A stretch of 64,000 nucleotides of DNA from Ichthyophis bannanicus (GCA_033557465.1 CM066032.1:448506270-448570269), one strand, 5' to 3'; counted from the first letter of the stretch, positions 8,881 to 20,085 are shown. Notes: generated from the letters alone by a model not told the origin. Numbers and translations are program-made.

Positions 8881-10205
8881 GGGAGAGGAGGAAAATCAGA
8901 GGTGGAACTGCAGGACTCAAAAGTGCCGGGAACAGATTTGTGGAAAGTGACATTGAAAAAGCAAAAATGCTAAACAAATGCTAAATTTCTGTTCTGTTTT
9001 TACTGGAGAAAGACCACACCACCTGTGATTGACAAATACACAAATGGGAATGGAGTAGATACCACACCATTCAGAGAAGATGATGTGTTAGAACAGTTTG
9101 CAAAACTGAAAGTGGACAAGGCCATGGGACCGGATGGGATATATCCCAGGATACTGAAACAGCTCAGAGAGGTTCTTGGAGGGCTGTGAAAGGATGTTTT
9201 TAATAGATCCTTGAAAGGAGAAATCCCACAGGACTGGAGAAGGGCTGATGTGGTACCTCTTCACAAAAGTGGTAATAGGGAAGAAGTGACAAACTATAGG
9301 CCGGTAAGCCTTACTTCGGTAGCGAGAAAAGTAACTGAGGCACTCCTAAAGGAGCGAATAGTAGACTTTCTCGAAACCAACAGGTTGCATGATCCGAGGC
9401 AACATGATTTTACCAAAGGACAATCTTGCCAAACAAATCTGATTGACTGGGTGACCAGAGAACTAGATCAAGGGCATGCAATGGATGTGATCTACCTATA
9501 TTTCAGCAAAGCCTTTGATACTGTTCCTCATAGGAGGCTTATAAATAACCTCAACAGCTTGGGGATAGATCCCAAGATGGTGAATTGGATCAGAAATTGG
9601 TTGACTGACAGACGACAGAAGATGATGGTAAACGGATGAAAGGAAGGTGATTAGTGGTGTGTCCCAGGTTTCGGTCCTGTTCAATGTATTTGTGAGTGAT
9701 ATTGCTGAAGGACTGAATGGAAGAGTCTGTCTTTTTGCAGATGACACAAAAATTTGCAACAGAATGGACTTCCATGAGGGAGTGGATAACATGAGGAAAG
9801 ATCTACAAAAGCTGGAAGAATGATCTATTGCTTAGCAGTTAAGATTTAATTTGAAGAAGTTCAGTGTCATGCACTTGGGAAGCAGAAATCCAAGGGAATT
9901 GTATGCGATAGGAGGCGAGAGGTTCATCTGCACAGACCAGGAGAACCACCTTTGTCATGACTGTTTCTGAGGATCTCAAGGTGGCGAAATAGTGTGACCA
10001 GGCAGTGGCAAAAGCCAGAAGGTTGCATACAGAGAGAAATTACCAGCAGAAAGGAAGAGGTACTAATGCTACTGTACAAGTTGCTGGTGAGTCCTCACTT
10101 TCAATATTGTATTCAGTTTTGGAGCCAATATCTTGCAAAGGATATAGAAAGACTGGAATCGGTTCAGAGGAAGGCAACAAAAATGATTAGGAGCCTGTGC
10201 CAGAA
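8881..10205 (+). pseudogene. CR1 LINE ORF2, RT part, upstream of DIRS copy C
   Basis: The plus strand encodes a CR1-clade reverse transcriptase. Near 9112 it has DKAMGPDGIYPRIL. Then the open stretch 9211-9639 has [60 protein letters not shown] and WIRNWLTDRRQ. After frameshifts, VCLFADDTKICN near 9726-9760 gives the catalytic FADD box. The C-terminal region begins near 10060 (LLVSPHFQYCIQFWSQYL) and reads to KMIRSLCQKA at 10205, where DIRS copy C interrupts it. The endonuclease half is missing, so the copy is 5' truncated or decayed. Confidence 0.85.
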
Positions 10206-10394
10206 AGCGTAGTTACTCACCTGTAACAGGTGATCTCCGGGAACAGCAGGAATTTAGTCCTCACATATGGGTATCGTCGTTACCGATGGAGCCTGCATGG
10301 GAACGCTCCCCAGCGTCCAATAGGAACGCTTTTGGGAGCATCCCTCAGCACATGCACACTGCCTTCCCGCCTTTCCAACTGTGCCTCTTCAGTT
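10206..10394. repeat. DIRS copy C ITR (YR side)
   Basis: Matches the reverse complement of 15704-15866 over about 160 bp. It has an extra terminal 27 bp that starts agcgtagttactc and contains the small palindrome tcacctgtaacaggtga. Carries ggtatcgtcg and the cttttgggagcatccctca block common to all copies. Confidence 0.9.
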
Positions 10395-10480
10395 AGGTTT
10401 GTAGATGAGTGAAAGGATAGAGGGAGAGAGGAAAGAGACAGAGAAATAGAGAGACAACTCCTAGGGGAGGTGGGTGGGTT

Positions 10481-10579
10481 GTGAGGACTAAATTCCTGCT
10501 GTTCCCAGAGATCACCTGTTACAGGTGAGTAACTACGCTATCTCCAGGAACAAGCAGGAATGTAGTCATCACATATGGG
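10481..10579. repeat. DIRS copy C internal complementary region
   Basis: 10481-10539 is the reverse complement of the left tip (10206 onward) and 10540-10579 is the reverse complement of the right tip (to 15866). The ICR thus equals the two ends joined head to tail, with the junction at 10539/10540. In DIRS elements this region is believed to template completion of the ends during circle formation. Confidence 0.9.
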
Positions 10580-10697
10580 AACTCCCTAGCTGACGATGCC
10601 AGGGAGATAGCCCCAGGAAGGTGCCACCGTCGAAGGCGAGAATCCTTCCTCCCATGGATCTCTGGCATCCCACCAGGGTTGGTGGGTAGGAGTTGGT

Positions 10698-11640
10698 TTA
10701 GGTTTGAAAGAGATTTTGAAGAACAGCTTGGCCAAAGAAGGCATCCCGACGGGAGGCTTTATCTAGGCAGTAGTGGGCTGTGAAGGTGTGTACCGAAGCC
10801 CAGGTGGCTGCTCGACAAATGTCATCGATAGACACAGAGTGGAGATTAGCCATAGAAGCTGCCATGGCTCTCACATTGTGAGCTGTGACATGGTCCTGAA
10901 AAGGAAGACCCTTACTCTCATAAGTAAAGGATATGCATTGGGCAATCCATTTAGATAAAGTTCTTTTGGAGACTGGAAGTCCCAAATGACTAGGGTCAAA
11001 AGAAACAAAACGTTGCGAGGACTTTCTATGTTGCTGTGTTCTTTGAATGTAAAAGGCTAAGGTCCTTTTACAATCCAAAGTATGAAGGTTTCTTTCTGCA
11101 TTAGAGGTGTGAGGCTTCGGAAAAAATACAGGAAGATAAATTGATTGGTTTAGATGAAAAGGCGAAACAACCTTATCATGATGAAATCTAGTATAAGGAG
11201 GATCAGCCACTAAAGCTTGCAATTCACTAATGCGACTGGCAGAGGTGATTGCAATCAGGAAGATGACCTTCCAAGTCAAAAATGTAAGGGCTGTAGTGGC
11301 TAAAGGTTCAAAAGGCGGCTTCATGAGCTGCCCGAGAACTAGATTAAGATCCCATGCTACCGATGGTGGCTTGATGGGAGGTTCAGTTAATAAAAGGCCT
11401 CTCATAAATCTTGATAGGAGTGGATGAGAGGAAATTGGTTGTCCATTTAGAGGCTTATAAGAAGCTGCAATTGCACTAAGATGGACTCTTACCGAATTGG
11501 TCTTTAACCCAGAATTTGATAAGTGAAGGAGATATTCTAGTATCGATTCTAAGGGTATGACCAGGGGATTTAATCCCTTCTTGAAGCACCATATAGTAAA
11601 ACGTTTCCACTTGAAGGCATAAGATCTTCTTGTGAAAGTT
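10698..11640 (-). pseudogene. Tyrosine recombinase of DIRS copy C, catalytic domain open
   Basis: The frame 11405-10698 (235 codons from an internal ATG) contains SRISELQALVADP (catalytic Arg), HNVRAMAAS (His-x-x-Arg box), DICRAATWASVHTF and AHYCLDKASR (catalytic Tyr). The N-terminal SAM-like part continues upstream without an ATG to about 11630. There one base is missing relative to copy D (gaaactttcac versus gaaacattccac), which shifts the frame. The enzyme would recombine the circular cDNA into chromosomes. All catalytic residues are present, but the full-length protein cannot be made from this copy without a frame correction. Confidence 0.85.
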
Positions 11641-11699
11641 TCCTAGAAGCCTGAAGGATATCTTTTACCTGCTGGGACAGGTTGAAATCCCGGAGGTCT

Positions 11700-13714
11700 A
11701 AGCCTTCAACAACCAGGAAGTGAGGTGCAGGGACTGGGGATTCGGGTTGCCATAGTGTCCCGTTCTCCTGGAAAAGGAGATCTGGAGCATGCCCTAACTA
11801 CAGAGGTGCCGCTTGAGAGAAATGCAGAAGCAGGGAATACCATGTTTGGCGTGGCCATCATGGTGCTATGAGAATCATGCAACCCCTGTCTCTCTGAAGC
11901 TTGAAGAGTGTTTTGGGATGAGGGGAATGGGTGGGAAGGCATAGAGGAAGTCCTGACCCCAGTGAAGGAGGAAGGCATCCCTTGCCTGACAGTTGTGTAC
12001 CGGAATCCTGGAACAGAACCGGGGAAGTTTGGCATTCAGTGGACTTGCAAAAAGGTCTATATCTGGAGTGCCCCAGAGATGAAAAATCTTTGCCACCTGG
12101 TCTAGGTGGAGTGACCACTCGTGAGGTAGCAGTACTCGACTGAGTTTGTCTGCCCAAAGGTTTTGAATGTCTGGAAGATATACCACTAGAAGGTGAATTT
12201 GATGCTCTCTGGTGAGGGCCCATAGTCGTAAAGCTTTGTTGCATAACGACAGAGAGCCTGTCCCGCCCTGCTTGTTCACATAGAACATGGCTACCTGATT
12301 GTCCATCTGGACAAGGACTGTCTTGTAGCTGAGCTGGGCGTGGAACACTCGAAGAGCTAAATAAATTGCTCTTAACTCCAGGAGGTTTATGTGTAAACCA
12401 ACCTCCTGTGGAGTCTAGATGCCCTGGGTAGAAAGATGATTCAGGTGTGCTCCTCAACCCACCTGTGACGCATCTGTTGTTAGGGTGGCCTGAAAGTAGG
12501 GTCTTCTTTCCATCAACCCCTCTGTCAGATTTTCTAATGATTGCCACCATTGGAGGGACAAAATTAGTTGTTGACAGATTTTTATTTTGTCTGATAAATG
12601 ACCCGTGGCCTGTGTCCACTGTGTGGAGAGGGTCCACTGAGCTGCTTGCATGTGGAGGCGAGCGTATGGGACTACATGAACTGTGGATGCCATGTGTCCC
12701 AATAACTGCAGTAGCTCCCGAGCAGTGAGGGAGGATTTGCCTTCTGCTTGGGAAGCTAACTGCATTATGCGAAGACACCGGGCTTGTGGAAGGAAAGCCC
12801 TTGTCTGTATGGTATCCAGACAGGCTCCTATGAATTCTAGGCACTGGGAAGGAACTAGTTGAGATTTCGGGAAGTTTATTACCAATCCCAAGTATTGGAG
12901 GATTCGAATTGTACGAGACAGTGCAGTGCTGGCCTCTGTCACTGTGGAGGCTCGGATGAGCCAGTCGTCTAAGTAAGGGAAGACAAAAATCCCCAGGGTT
13001 CGTAGAAATGCAGCTACTACTGCCATGCATTTCGTGAATACCCTTGGTGCTGAAGGCAGACCAAAAGGAAGAACCCTGTACTGGAAATGTCTTCCCCTGA
13101 AAAGGAAACGTAAAAATTTCCTGTGATCTGGATGGATAAGAATGTGAGTGTATTCATCCTTTAAGTCTAGAGAGCAAAGCCAGTCCTGGCTTTGAAGGTA
13201 TGGCAGAAGAGTTCCCAGAGAAATCATTTTGAATTTCTCTCAAAACAGATATTTGTTCAATTCTCTGAGGTCTAAAATGGGTCTGTGTCCTCCTGTTTTC
13301 TTTAAAATAAGAAAATAGGGGGAGTAGAACCCTGCACCCTGTTGAAGAATGGGTACTTCCCTCCATTGCCCCTTGTGCAGGAAGTGTGGAGACCTCGTGA
13401 TCTAGCAGATTGTCTGCAGAGGTTTGTGAATTGAACTGCTTTAGAATTGTAGGAGTGGGTAAGCTGTGAAAATGAAGTTTGTACCCCTCCCCTACAACAG
13501 ACAAAGTCCAATCTTCTGCTGTTATCTGATGCCATCTGTTGACAAAGTGGCATAACCTACCGGGAATATTGGGGGGTTGAGGACCCCTCAGAGGCAGGAA
13601 GGCAAAGCCCTCTAGGAAGGAGTCAAAGCCCTTGAGGAGGCTGAACCTGGAGAGCTGGTTGGGCTCTCGGGCCTTTTGGTTTCTTTTGCTGTCTAGTTTG
13701 TCCCTTTTGGGCAA
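11700..13714 (-). pseudogene. Reverse transcriptase/RNase H of DIRS copy C
   Basis: The RT frame opens at about 13714 without an ATG and overlaps the gag end by 92 bp. A one-base insertion near 13353 (cttccctccattg versus cttcctctattg in copy D) shifts the frame. RT then continues at 13227-12454 with CSLDLKDEYTHILIHP, LPFGLPSAPRVFTKCM and FPYLDDWLIRAS. RNase H begins TTDASQVG, where a TGA replaces the Trp codon of copy D at about 12451, and a second stop follows 10 codons on. 12348-11875 then reads on with DNQVAMFYVNKQGG and NLWADKLSRVL. The end has LYAFPPIPLIPK, a segment typical of DIRS polyproteins. No methyltransferase domain was recognised. Confidence 0.88.
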
Positions 13715-15459
13715 CCTGACCTGGAGTCTGACTCTGCTGGGTATAGGAAGGATAAAACTTCCTCTTTTTGCTAAAAGAGGGTTTTTTATAAGGCTTCCTT
13801 TTGGCTGGAGTGGCTGTAGACTTTGACAACCTATCTAAGGTAGAATTGTCAGCATCTAACTCAGCCTTCTCCTGCCAGTTCTTGCCGAAGAGATTCTCTC
13901 CCGTGCAAGGAATGTTGCCTAACTTGTACTGTACCCAAGTCTCCAGGTCTGATGCCTGTAGCCAGGCAATCCATCGTGCGCCAATGGCAATAGCAGAGGT
14001 TCTGCTGATGCATTCGAAGCAGTCAAAGGCTGCACGATTGACAAACTTGGAGACATCCTGAGTATGCTTAACCAGAGTAAGAAAGTCTTGTCTCTTATCA
14101 TCTGGGAGAAATGGGCTCATAAGTTCCAAGTCTCCTATGACATTTTTGAGGAACATTCCCATATATAGGATATATGAGCTGAAAGCATGGAAGCTTGAAA
14201 TGTTCTGCGTCCAAAAGCATCCAGAGTCCTGCATTCACGACCTGGAGGATTGGATGCATGTCTTTTTGCACTTTCATCCTACACATGGCTGACTCCACTA
14301 CCATTGAATGGTGTGGCAGCTGAGTTTTCTGAAATCCAGGACATGGTGGGACTCGATACATAGTATCAAGTCTCCTAGAGTGAGGAGAAGTAGTCAGAGG
14401 TGTCTCCCACATTCTGAGCATCAAGCTATGCAGAATTTCATGGATAGGCAGAGTAGCTGCCTCCTTAGGAGCTTTAGGATATTGGAGAATTTCCATTTCC
14501 TTTGCTCTGGGTTCCTCTTCAGGAGCTACTGTGATTGAAAGACCATTAGCCATATCACGGATGAAATCCTGAAATGACATGTCCTCTGGAGGTGACATTC
14601 TGCATTGGGGAGAAGAGGGATCTTCTAGGAGAAACCCTCTAGTGCCAGCAGAATTGTCAGAGTCTTCGGAATCAGTGGAATCAAAGTATTCCTGACCCCG
14701 ATGCTCCTGCAAAGCACGATCCCGGTACCGATCGAAGTCGGTACCAAGGTGACCCGTTACCACTTTATCCACTCCAGCCGGAGGTGAAATGGGAAAAATT
14801 ACCATCGGGGCCAATACCATCGGTACCGGCATCGTCGGTGTCTGTACCGGTGTCGGTACCGACATCGGTGTCGATGTCGACACCGGTGCCCTTGGGACCA
14901 GAGGTACCGCAGCTGAGAGAAGAGCTGCGATACTGAGTTCGATAGCAAGAAATCTCTGGTCTATCGACACTGCCGATGCCTGGTTGTCGGTACCGGTAAG
15001 AACGTCCATAACCCCAGAGCATGGCACAGGTAGTTCTTGCGAGGTTGAGGCCTCGAGAACATCCTGAAGTCCCATCGATGCTTTGGAAGTCGAAGCCTCC
15101 CGCCGGGGCTGTTTTGCCGGTGTGGTTCCTTCAAGGGCAATGCCAATGGCCTCTCGATGCTTAGCAGGAGAGCTACCCTTTGAGGACCGGCTTTTGTGTT
15201 TAGTTACCTGAGATCCATGGGAGGAAGAAGAGTCCCTTGACGATGTCGATGCAATGGATCTGGCATCTGAAGAAAAGAGGGTACCGAGCTTTGCGGCCCG
15301 GTTCTGTCTTCCTCTTTTGGTCATCCCCATGCAGGAGAGACATTCAGTTGGAGAATGATCAGGTCCTAAACATTTTAGACACCAATCATGGGTGTCAGTG
15401 ACGGAAATGGTACCGCCACACTTAGTACATTTTTTAAAACCACTAGTTGGCTTTTCCAT
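13623..15459 (-). pseudogene. gag of DIRS copy C
   Basis: The first ATG is at 15459, although the frame is open from 15507. The N-terminus carries the Cys-rich knuckle CTKCGGTISVTDTHDWCLKC followed by CLSCMG. A Ser-rich stretch with RREASTSK and a Val/Pro/Thr-rich repeat (14760-14900, built from gtcggtaccg-like units) follow. The conserved block is WETPL, PGFQKTQLPHHS and VVESAM. The frame ends at 14098 because about 10 bp are missing near 14177 compared with copy D. It resumes in 14234-13623 (YILYMGMFLKN, FDCFECISRTSAIA, PCTGENLFGKNWQ) and ends in a Lys/Gln-rich tail. Presumed nucleic-acid-binding structural protein. Confidence 0.85.
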
Positions 15460-15703
15460 GATTTTGGAAAAATGGGGCCTAATGCCCAAAATGGCACCTA
15501 GCACCAAAACAGGAAAGTTTCTGAAAAGAAACAGTCTAAGTCTAGGTTTTTTTTGGGGGGGGTTTTAGGAAAAGAAAAGAAAAGAACCGTCTGTACCAGT
15601 AGGCATCGTATAGTAGGCAAACGCGACCACAAGAAAGAATTTTAAAGACGGAATTTTCTGCGGTGACAGGGAATAGGTCCTGTTGGCTCCGCAGAAAATG
15701 AAG

Positions 15704-15866
15704 AACTGAAGAGGGACAGTTGGAAAGGCGGGAAGGCAGCGCTCATGTACTGAGGGATGCTCCCAAAAGCATTCCTATTGGATGCTGGGGAGCGTTCCCG
15801 TGCATTCTCCGTCGGTACCGACGATACCCATATGTGATGACTACATTCCTGCTTGTTCCTGGAGAT
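15704..15866. repeat. DIRS copy C ITR (gag side)
   Basis: Reverse complement of 10233-10394, ending ctgcttgttcctggagat. Contains the dodecamer GTCGGTACCGAC. Confidence 0.9.
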
Positions 15867-16395
15867 GACGTATGAGAAGAGACTTGAAGACCTAAATTTG
15901 TATACTCTGGAGGAGAGAAGGGACAGGGGAGATATGATTCAGACTTTCAAGTACTTAGAGTATTAATGAACAAACAAACCTCTTCCAAAGATAGGGAAGC
16001 TGTAAAACTTGAGGGCAAAACATGAAGCTGCAAGGGGGCAAACTGAAAGACAATGTCAGGAAATACTTTTTCACTGAAAGGGTGGTGGATGCTTGGAATG
16101 CCCTCCCGATGGAAGTGGTGCAGACAAATACAGTGACAGAATTCAAAATAGCAAGGGACAGACACAGTGGATCCCTTTATAGCAACAGAATAAAATCAAA
16201 ATAAACATAACTATCTCTTATATCTCAGCAAATAGGGGGTGACCTACACGGAGCATTGGGTACACTCCTAAACAAAGGCATGGGGAGGGGTGACCTGCAC
16301 GGAGCGGCAGGTGCACCTACACCTGCCACCTTGCTGGGCAGACTAGATGGACCCAGCCAGTCTTTATCTGCCATCATTTACTGTGTTACTATGTA
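15867..16395 (+). pseudogene. CR1 LINE ORF2 C-terminus and 3' end, downstream of DIRS copy C
   Basis: Directly after DIRS copy C the CR1 frame resumes with YEKRLEDLNLYTLEERRDRG. It then reads VRKYFFTERVVDAWNALP and ends at about 16200. The 3' UTR includes a duplicated block (ggggtgacctacacggagc, then ggggtgacctgcacggagc) and ends near tctgccatcatttactgtgttactatgtaa, a typical CR1 tail region. Confidence 0.85.
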
Positions 16396-17773
16396 ATTTC
16401 CTGCCATTTAATGTGGTATCCCTGTAGTTCAGACCATACACACAGAGAACCTAACTATCTGTTGGAAATTGAGCAATACTGGCCAGCTTATTGATGCACA
16501 GAGCCCTTATAGAATGACATCAGCAAAGCTTGTCATGCTTAGTCTCCATCTGCTGGTTGTGGGGCACATCCCATCCATCTGGACTGGACTGGACTGCAGG
16601 TCTGTGTATAGTGAGAGGTATCTAGGTGTCAAATTACTGAGGGGAGCTACAAGCAGCTACAGTGTGGGAAACTAGCACCCATAATACAGTTAAAGGTTCT
16701 TGTCTTTCCAGCAAGCTCTGGAGGATTCATGTCTTCTGGCAATAAGCTAAGTCAAATAACCCATGTGCATGACTTGAGGAATTGCTGATTTTCAATGAAA
16801 AATTAATATCTTAATTTGTCAACATATCTGGGTATCAAACTTCCTCTACTCATACAAATGAAAACCTACTCATATTATGGCCATATCATCACTAAGGTGG
16901 CCTGCCACAAAGGTGGAGCCCTGCAATGTGAATCCTCAAAAAAATTAAAAATTATTTGTATGGGCCTTATGCTTGATGGATATCAGAAAAAATAGTGACA
17001 GCACACAAAGGCCAAAATTGTATTCTTTCAAAAAGAAAATATTAGATATATCCCCCTCAAAATCCCATAATAATAATATCAACACTGTGCACATTCCAGT
17101 GTTTGTTTAAAATAGTTTTAAACCAACACTGGAATGATATGAGACGATATGAGAAGCTCAAACCTCTGCAAGTGTCTAGCAATAAATTTTACTATACACT
17201 TATTCTCAAAAGGCGACTGCTAGACAAAGGGCTCATCCATATAAAATAAATTGAAAAGCATCAATTTAATTGAACAATCTTTTATTCAGATGTATAGGCT
17301 AGAAATGCTCCCACTTTGCCTAATAGGTATATCTGTTACAAAATTTAGTGACAACATATTGTAATTAGCTTTTCATTATTTTCCTACATAATTCTGATCA
17401 CATTACTGATTCCAACAACTAGGAAACTGATCTTTTCTGAACCCATTACACTGTGTATTAATATGTAATCTTTTTATTCTGTCATGTAGCCAAAACTGGT
17501 TGCTAGTTGTTAGACGATTTTTTAAAACTCAATATTGATAATAATCTTGTGGTAGCATGGGTTTGCTGCAGTATCCAACCTGGAGACTACTTTTAACATT
17601 TATAAAATGTTCCTTACATAATGCTACATAGGTTGAGTTCTTTTACTTTTGTACGGACTGCATACTAAGGGTATGCATTTGAAAGGCACACTAGTGAATC
17701 AAACATGCACTTAAAATATGTAATGTGTATTAAATTGATTTAAGAAGTATTAATTGATGAATTAATTATACTA
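16396..17773. other. Unassigned intronic sequence
   Basis: AT-rich sequence with no convincing open frame, RNA gene or known repeat. It contains a small inverted pair near 17097-17135 (ccagtgtttgtttaaaa and ttttaaaccaacactgg). Confidence 0.4.
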
Positions 17774-18181
17774 AGGGGCCTTTTTTCTAAGCACAGTTAG
17801 CATGTTTTATAGCATGTGGTAACCGGCTGCAGTGAATGCTAACGTGCAGGCATGCCCGCCACCGACTGCCGAAATGCACACTAACTGGTTTTCACGCGCT
17901 AATGTATAGAGTGGGTGGGTTAGAGGCAGAGTGTGGGCATGAAGAGCACCTTAGCATGTGAACACCATTAACATGGCAATCACCTAACCATACATCTATG
18001 GATATTATTGAGTACAGCTGCGTTAATTGTACCACATGTTAATGTACTCGGTCATGTATTAACTGCCAGAAGCATGCTGATCATGCCCCCGACAGCTAAC
18101 ATGCAGGCTTTACACTTAATGTGTGTCACGAATGCACATTAAGAGCACAGCCTTACCAGACCTTCAATTTAAAAAGCCCCT
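17774..18181. mobile_element. Candidate MITE-like element
   Basis: Starts aggggccttttttctaagc and ends aaaaagcccct, a short imperfect terminal inverted repeat. The body is rich in cgctaa/ttaac-type short inverted motifs (gcgctaatg, gcgttaatt, ttaacatgg). Flanking bases do not show a clear target duplication. It is non-coding and lies just upstream, in plus coordinates, of the FBXL17 exon. Confidence 0.3.
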
Positions 18182-18367
18182 ATGCCAATTAGTGCGCCTT
18201 ACCAATCAATGCAGCGCATACTAAAAATTCCCTAAAAAAAATAAATCTGAAAATTGAAAAATTAAACACCACAAATTTTTCTTGCCTTTGCACATTCCTA
18301 TTGCATGCCTTTCAAACAGCTCTGGTTAATAATAAGAACTGTGAAAAAAAATAGCTACTGTACTTAC

Positions 18368-18475
18368 ACTGGTGAGGTGAATGACTCCTTCAGATGTAAC
18401 CGAACAGCCCATAAAACCAACATACTGCAGCTCAGGACAGTGTTCAGCAAATGCTTTTACTGATTGATCTGTCAC
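18368..18475 (-). CDS. FBXL17: FBXL17 internal coding exon (leucine-rich repeats)
   Basis: On the minus strand a pyrimidine-rich tract ends in catacag at 18482-18476. It is followed by 36 open codons beginning VTDQSVKAFAEHCPELQYVG and ending GVIHLTS, then the donor gtaagt at 18367-18362. The alternative donor gtgtaagt would end the exon at 18370 and let the next exon complete a Lys codon, as in the mammalian protein. The peptide is what I remember of the LRR region of FBXL17, an F-box protein that serves as substrate receptor of an SCF ubiquitin ligase and takes apart mismatched BTB dimers. Only this exon is visible; the rest of the window would be intron. Identification rests on recall of the family, not on a search. 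Confidence 0.8.
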
Positions 18476-20085
18476 CTGTATGAAGAGATATGGAAAGAGA
18501 AGTTGAAGGTGACATTCTAAAGCACTGTGCAATAAAATATAAACAGTTTGGCTGCAGCACTAGGTTTGTCGATTTAATAGAGTTGTTCTTATTATACATG
18601 AAACCTGTAGAGGATGACTAAATGTGGAATGTGCATCTGTCTTCCTTACAGTACCCAATAGCAATTTCTAACTACACCAATGAAGAGAATAATCCATGCA
18701 TAATTTTAGCCAATTTTAAAACACATATTATGGTACCACACATAGCACAATAATATAAGTAAGCCTTCTGATCCTAGGTGTTTATCATTTGGTATTTTAG
18801 AGGTTTATTTCTGAGGCAATTAGGTGCTATCCCAGGGTCAAAAAATTAGGTGTTTTTCGGTGTATTTGCATCATTAAAAAAAATGTTGTACCTTTCTAGA
18901 AGGATTCTATTCAATGATCCAAAATGCAATTTTCCAGCACCAGCATCACCCTCCGTTCTCCCATCCCCAGTAATAGCAAAAGCATCAGCACCCCCCACAC
19001 ATCTCAGCAACCCCTCCCCCCCCAAATCCCTAGCTTTGGCATCAACCACATGTTGTTTTTTTATTTATTTATTTAGTAAAGACTTATATACCGCTCCTTC
19101 CAGCGATCAGAAGCGGTTTGATTACAAGTACGGGATTTGTCAAAAAATCAAAGACAGAAATTTGGGGAATAGATAGAGAGAGCAGGGGTAATACACCGCA
19201 CACAATATGAGGGTCCATATAAAGACCTTAATTACTATCATACATGTTGTGCCAGCTCCCCTCACGCTACCTTACATAGAGCTGTAGGAGCTTGCGCCTT
19301 TCCTCCAGCACTGCTGCGGGAATGAAATACGAAAACAAGCACTTCCTGTTTCTCACAAGAGTGCAGAAGTGCCTGTTCTCAATTATTAAACTCTCCCACA
19401 GTGGCTGGAAGTAGCAGCACAGAGTGGTAGAAGCAAGGACACAAGCTCTTGCACCACAAAGAGAAAATTGACAGCAGCAGCCAACTTCAATGACATCATC
19501 CAGTTGAGACTATCAAATCCTTCAGGGAAGGGTGATTTTTAGACGTTTTTCAATTTTAATCAGAAACTCCCATTGCCTTAAAAGTATTAAACTGAATGAT
19601 CTCTGCAAATCCAAAACCCATAAAGTGGTCAGGTTTGTTAATGTCAAAAGAAACAGCCAGCTATATAATCCTTAACACAGGATCAATTCCAGATACAAGA
19701 TAAGAGCTCATGTCTTGACCATGAGGAGTCACTGACCCTTCTCCCCAGATATAAGAATTTGGAAGGATAAACAAATGATCAAGATGGAGTAATGATACCA
19801 AGATTAGAAGCAAAGCTCCACCTTATGGTAAGACTCCTTGATATAGGCATGAATATGAATCAACTCTCCCATCTAGGAGCTAAACCAAATAACAAAACTG
19901 GAATTATCAATCTTTGACCAACTAGACAATGAGAATTCCATCTTTGTAATATTTGCAATTTTAGCTTATATACTACATTTGATAAGGGTCTTATAATTGC
20001 AGCCAGTAGAAATATCCATCCCCAATTCTTCTCCTAACTGTCATATCATACTGTTAGGTAAAAAGAGATACAACAATAGCTTAAG
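18476..20085. other. Mostly unassigned intron with a LINE-type 3' tail
   Basis: No gene seen. 19055-19150 (ttatttatttatttagtaa, then tataccgctcc and agcggtttg) is the reverse complement of a LINE/SINE 3' tail of the aaaccgc...gcggtata type described for 50002-50303. 18540-19050 and 19200-20085 show no recognisable feature. Confidence 0.45.

Larger units (their letters stand above)
10206..15866 (-). mobile_element. DIRS copy C, full length, both ITRs and ICR present
   Basis: A 5.66-kb element sits inside a CR1 gene. On the minus strand it has ITR (15866-15704), gag, RT/RNase H, YR, ICR (10579-10481) and ITR (10394-10206). There is no target duplication. The CR1 codons CAG AAA GCG at the left and TAT GAG AAG at the right join across the element. 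Circle-style integration is supported because the predicted circle junction (ggagat plus agcgta) shares AGCGTA with the target. Gag, RT and RNase H each carry a frameshift or stop; the catalytic part of YR is open. It closely resembles copies D and G, so the family was active fairly recently. Confidence 0.92.

Noticed and set aside
15460..15507. gag start of DIRS copy C at 15507
   Set aside because: The codon is TTG; the ATG at 15459 matches the start of gag in copies D and G (MEKP).
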